From Podospora bellae-mahoneyi (lineage: Eukaryota > Ascomycota > Sordariomycetes > Sordariales > Podosporaceae), in assembly GCF_035222275.1 (NCBI RefSeq), contig NC_085885.1:2108001-2172000 (forward strand): a stretch of DNA of 64,000 bases, in the 5' to 3' direction. The notes under the pieces were generated by a model. It saw only the letters and a program-made list of their open reading frames with translations. It searched no databases and had not been told where the DNA came from. The first letter of the stretch is position 1; every line of letters begins with the position of its first letter. This document shows positions 60,791 to 64,000 of this stretch, in pieces. A program made the translations under genes and the position numbers.

Positions 60791-62047
60791 CCAAAATGCT
60801 CCTTCATGACCCTAGGACCTTCCACCCTTCACAGATGCAGCTCAGTGATGTTTCTTGGCTGTCTGGATCTGCATCGAGTTTGAGCTTCCAGCCAATTGCT
60901 GTAAAGTGCAGGACGGGCTTGGACGCGGCAGAGGTACCCGCAGTGCTGCTGCTCAGCAACACACCCACACACACACACAGAGAGAGAGAGAGAGCGCGAC
61001 CTCGGTACTGTGCAATGTGTCACACTGCCAACCAAATATTGTGAAGCAGAGAAGGGAGTATGGTGATGGTGATGGTGTGTGGTGGTGATGTCTGCGGACC
61101 GCAGGGTAAAAGTAAAACGTTACTGACGGGGGCGCTATGGCCGTCCCCTTTGCTTTTATCAAGAAAAGTTTTCCCTCGTTTGAGAGTAGCTTCCTTCGGT
61201 TAAAAGGGGAGGCCCATCGTGTTTAATAAATAATTAACAACTTAATTAAATTTGCACAGCCAATCCAGCTAGCTTCCGGCGACAATTATATTTGCTAACC
61301 AGTACATAACGCTACTTGGAGCCCTGGCCGTGCACGGGCAACACACAAACTTTTTCCCACGGTTCCACTTCAACCATCAATTGCGTCCAGGGATCCCGTC
61401 GTCTCACGCGTTTGCTTACAACATCATGATCAATTCCTTGTATCCAAGTCATCATATCATGTATTGTTGCTTTTTTTCCCCTCCTCTCTTCTTGCTGCAA
61501 TGCTTCGGCTTTGAGCTCAGCTTCATGTTGTCACCTCCAAGCGACTCCGGCTTACCTAACCAAAAAATATTTCAACCATCATCGTAGATTTACCCGCAAT
61601 CTGTGTCAAATTGTACCCGTCTCATATGCTGAAACACAAAACGCTGAGAGTAATCCCACGGGAGAGCTGTGACAGGTTGCATCAATTCTGGCTTTGTCAT
61701 AGCTCGAGTCTAGGGGTCAGGAGTACTCTGCCGTTGAGAAGGGTCCTTTGAGATCATCTGGTGGGGAGGCACTATTGGGGTTACATGTCTGCGGTGGTGG
61801 TATATGCATGTACCCATCGTCATTATGCAGTCTGTTCGCTTTCATGGCACAGCCAATATTGTGACATCTTTTCGTTGGCCATTCCCGTTCGTTCTCACTC
61901 TGGAAAAGCCACCGACAAAATAGTATTGAGGTTGTGCTTAAAGCCCGTCATGCGCCAACGCTTAGCTCATGCATATCGAGGGTATAAAATAGCAAATTGG
62001 TATCATTACATGTCTGGCTAGAAAATAAGTAAACCGCCCGACTACGC
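60791..62047. other. Intergenic region with CA/GA microsatellite
   Basis: It holds the upstream region of the finger protein with a (CA)n-(GA)n compound microsatellite at about 60967-60994, and the annexin 3' flank. ACGCGT occurs at 61405. No gene supported. Confidence 0.5.
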
Positions 62048-63636
62048 TTAAACAGCCTCGCCAAGACAGGCGAGCAACAGCCTCTCATAATCACCACTGG
62101 TTTCACCCCTGACTCTGCTAACGAGACTTCTGTGATATCTCTTCTCGTAGGCACCGCGCACGTTCTGCATGTGAGTGCGGTCCCAGTGATATCTGATAAT
62201 GCGGCTGGTCAAAAGGTGGTCCTTGGTTCCAGCGCCAGCCATGGCATCCTCAAGGAGCGCAGCATGATGCATGTACTTGTCGAGTCCCTGCCGAAGCTGG
62301 AAAAGAAGAGCATCTTCCATGTGTCCAGAGAATTCCTGCAATATTGACGTCAGTAAACAAAAAAAAAAAAAAAAAACAAAACATATGGTATGGCAAAACA
62401 TACCCTGCGAATAACATCCTCCAAACTCCTAGCATACTTCTGCTGGTACTCATACGCAATAGCCCGAATCTGGTTGTCGTTCCTCGTGCTCAAAATACTG
62501 CACACCTTCATCTCATCCGTCCCGACCTTGCCCTCGGTCGCATTGTAAAGATCATTCACATCCCTATCAATCTCCATCTTCACCACCGGCGCCGAGTCCT
62601 CCGCCCTCGTCGCCCCCAGCACAATCATGAAATGCCTCTCCGTCTTCATGCTCAAATCACCCTTGACATCATCCTCAAGACGCCTTCTAAACACGCGGTG
62701 ATATTCGCTCTTGATGGCGTTCATATCGGCGTTTGACCTGCCAAGCAAGACATCGTTCAGAACCGCCTCCTTTGTGCCAATACCAGCCATGGCATCGCGC
62801 AAAAGGTGGACATCGTGAAGGAGAGGGCCGCGGACGATGGAGATGAGGCCCGTCTCGAACCAACCGGAAACTTCACTCTTGATGTCCTTTTCGAGATCGC
62901 GAGGACGGTGGATTCGGCTGTAGGCGTCGCGGAGGGTGCGAATCTGGTGGGGATCCTTGTTGGCGAGGATGCGGATTAGAGCTTTTTCATTTGTGCCAAA
63001 GCCCTTCATGGCGGCCCGCAAGCCCTGAGCGTCGGCATCGGGGCTCCAAGCGATGATTTGAGGGGGGCCATAGCCTGGCGAGGCAGGTGTCGGGGGATAT
63101 TGGTGGCCGTACTGTGTGTACTGGGCAGGAGGTTGGCCGTAAGCGCCTTGAGGTGGTGGGGGTTGACCGTATCCTTGCTGGGGAGGAGGAGCGCCGTAAG
63201 CACCTTGAGCAGGGTATTGGTGAGCCGGGGAGGGCGCGCCGTACGGTTGCGGAGGAGCGCCGTACGGTTGCGGAGAAGGAGCGCCGTACGGTTGGCCCGG
63301 GGGAGGAGCGCCGTACGGTTGGGCAGGTGGAGGAGCACCGTATGGTTGGGCAGGTGGGGGAGCGCCGTATGGTTGTGGTGATGGCGCGCCATATGGCTGG
63401 GGCGAGGGGGCACCGTATGGTTGAGGTGGGGGAGGCTGTCCGTAGCCATGGGGAGGGGGCTGTTGATAGTACTGGCCTTGAGGAGGAGGAGCGCCGTATT
63501 GCTGACCGGGCGGTGGTTGCTGGTAGTAACCCCCTTGTTGCGGAGGGGTTTCTTGGTTTCGTGAGTAATGCGCCATGATGCTCTGGGAGTCAGTCTCGAA
63601 CTTACGGCCGTACGGAGGGTATCCTGAGTAAGACAT
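62048..63636 (-). CDS. Annexin with long Pro/Tyr/Gly-rich N-terminal tail
   Basis: Exon 1 (63636-62404) and exon 2 (62335-62048) give 506 residues; the 68-nt intron contains a T-run of 18 and ends TTGCAG. The first 190 residues are built from repeats such as QPYGAPPPA and QPYGAPSP (about ten copies). Four annexin repeats follow with the GxGT calcium-loop motifs MKGFGTNEK, MAGIGTKEA, GKVGTDEMK and MAGAGTKDH, and the conserved closing SGDYERLLLACLG of repeat 4. Type II calcium sites look best kept in repeats 1 and 4. The protein should bind acidic phospholipids in a calcium-dependent way on the cytosolic face of membranes. The tail resembles those of animal annexin 7/11 and other fungal annexins; low-complexity tails of this kind can drive condensate formation, which is inference here. 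Confidence 0.95.
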
Positions 63637-64000
63637 TTGTCCTTGTTTGCAAATGCGAGATCTTTGTTGGCTCTGGCAAACAAGAAACGGATTCGTAGAG
63701 GGTAGCGGTTAGGTGGTTGGCAGCAGAGGAGCAGCCAAGAAGCAACAAATTTTCAAGGTGGATGCAAGTGGAAGGAAGGACAGCATCAGGAGAATGTTGC
63801 TTATCCATGGTTATATACTATATACTACATACCTATCTCCCAAACTAGATGTGACCTGCAGATCAATGGCCATCAGCGCGAGGCACCAGGCCCGGCTGCC
63901 TCTGAGCCTCTCTGCCCCTCACCCCGCATCGCACAGCCATGAACTGCTGAGAGCCTGCCCAGAACTATTGCGTCAATGTGTGGCTCAGCAGCAGCTTGCT
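63637..64000. other. Annexin upstream region
   Basis: The right edge of the window holds the annexin promoter with a TATACTATATACTACATA stretch around 63813-63830. Nothing else was seen. Confidence 0.5.

Overview
This window is nuclear DNA from a filamentous ascomycete, most likely a Sordariomycete close to Sordariales (Podospora/Chaetomium/Neurospora type). The evidence is direct. Genes carry many short introns of about 50-100 nt with GTANGT-like donors, CTRAC branch points and CAG/TAG acceptors. The proteins are typical of filamentous fungi: a FarA/CTF1 Zn2Cys6 regulator, a Mcd4 GPI enzyme, a GH125 mannosidase and a fungal annexin with a long Pro/Tyr/Gly tail. A lone 5S rRNA gene sits between protein genes, as in fungi with dispersed 5S genes. 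The species cannot be fixed from sequence reading alone.

Layout, left to right. The 1-4.3 kb stretch holds a fumarylacetoacetate-hydrolase family enzyme, an uncertain coiled-coil ORF and a 117-residue alpha/beta protein. The 4.3-11.3 kb stretch is gene-poor except for a 41-codon cysteine-rich microprotein gene with a clear TATA box and a CA-rich leader. Next come EXO70 (exocyst) and a class III aminotransferase whose first intron has a GG donor. The 15.5-18.5 kb stretch is a gene desert ending in the 5S rRNA gene and a 7-bp tandem repeat. From 19.4 to 44.6 kb the genes are dense: MCM3, a MAK32-like PfkB protein, FarA/CTF1 regulator, Srv2/CAP, Mcd4, POL32, GH125 mannosidase, DPB3-like histone-fold protein and a CLC-type H+/Cl- exchanger. 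The right third has cysteine dioxygenase, a seven-helix receptor-like protein, a 3.8-kb desert, a long disordered protein, a nuclear-looking protein with paired C2HC fingers and an AT-hook-like motif, and an annexin.

Functionally, three genes serve DNA replication: MCM3 (CMG helicase), POL32 (polymerase delta, with a C-terminal PIP box) and a DPB3-like subunit (polymerase epsilon or CHRAC-type chromatin complex). All three have MluI cell-cycle box cores (ACGCG) in their upstream regions, in clusters of three for MCM3 and DPB3, which suggests shared MBF-type G1/S control. Srv2/CAP, EXO70 and annexin concern actin, secretion and membranes; Mcd4 and the GH125 enzyme concern GPI anchors and mannose glycans. 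The remaining genes are housekeeping metabolism and regulation. No operon-like or biosynthetic cluster logic, CRISPR array or intact mobile element was seen.

The most interesting points are: the GG donor in the aminotransferase; the microprotein gene; the replication-gene promoter boxes; synonymous codon use that switches in blocks between C-ending and G/T-ending codons within single genes; the equal-spaced C2HC finger pair; and micro-exons of 13-25 nt that encode critical motifs. Exon boundaries below were worked out by hand from splice signals and reading-frame closure. Family names come from recognition of conserved motifs, not from a database search.
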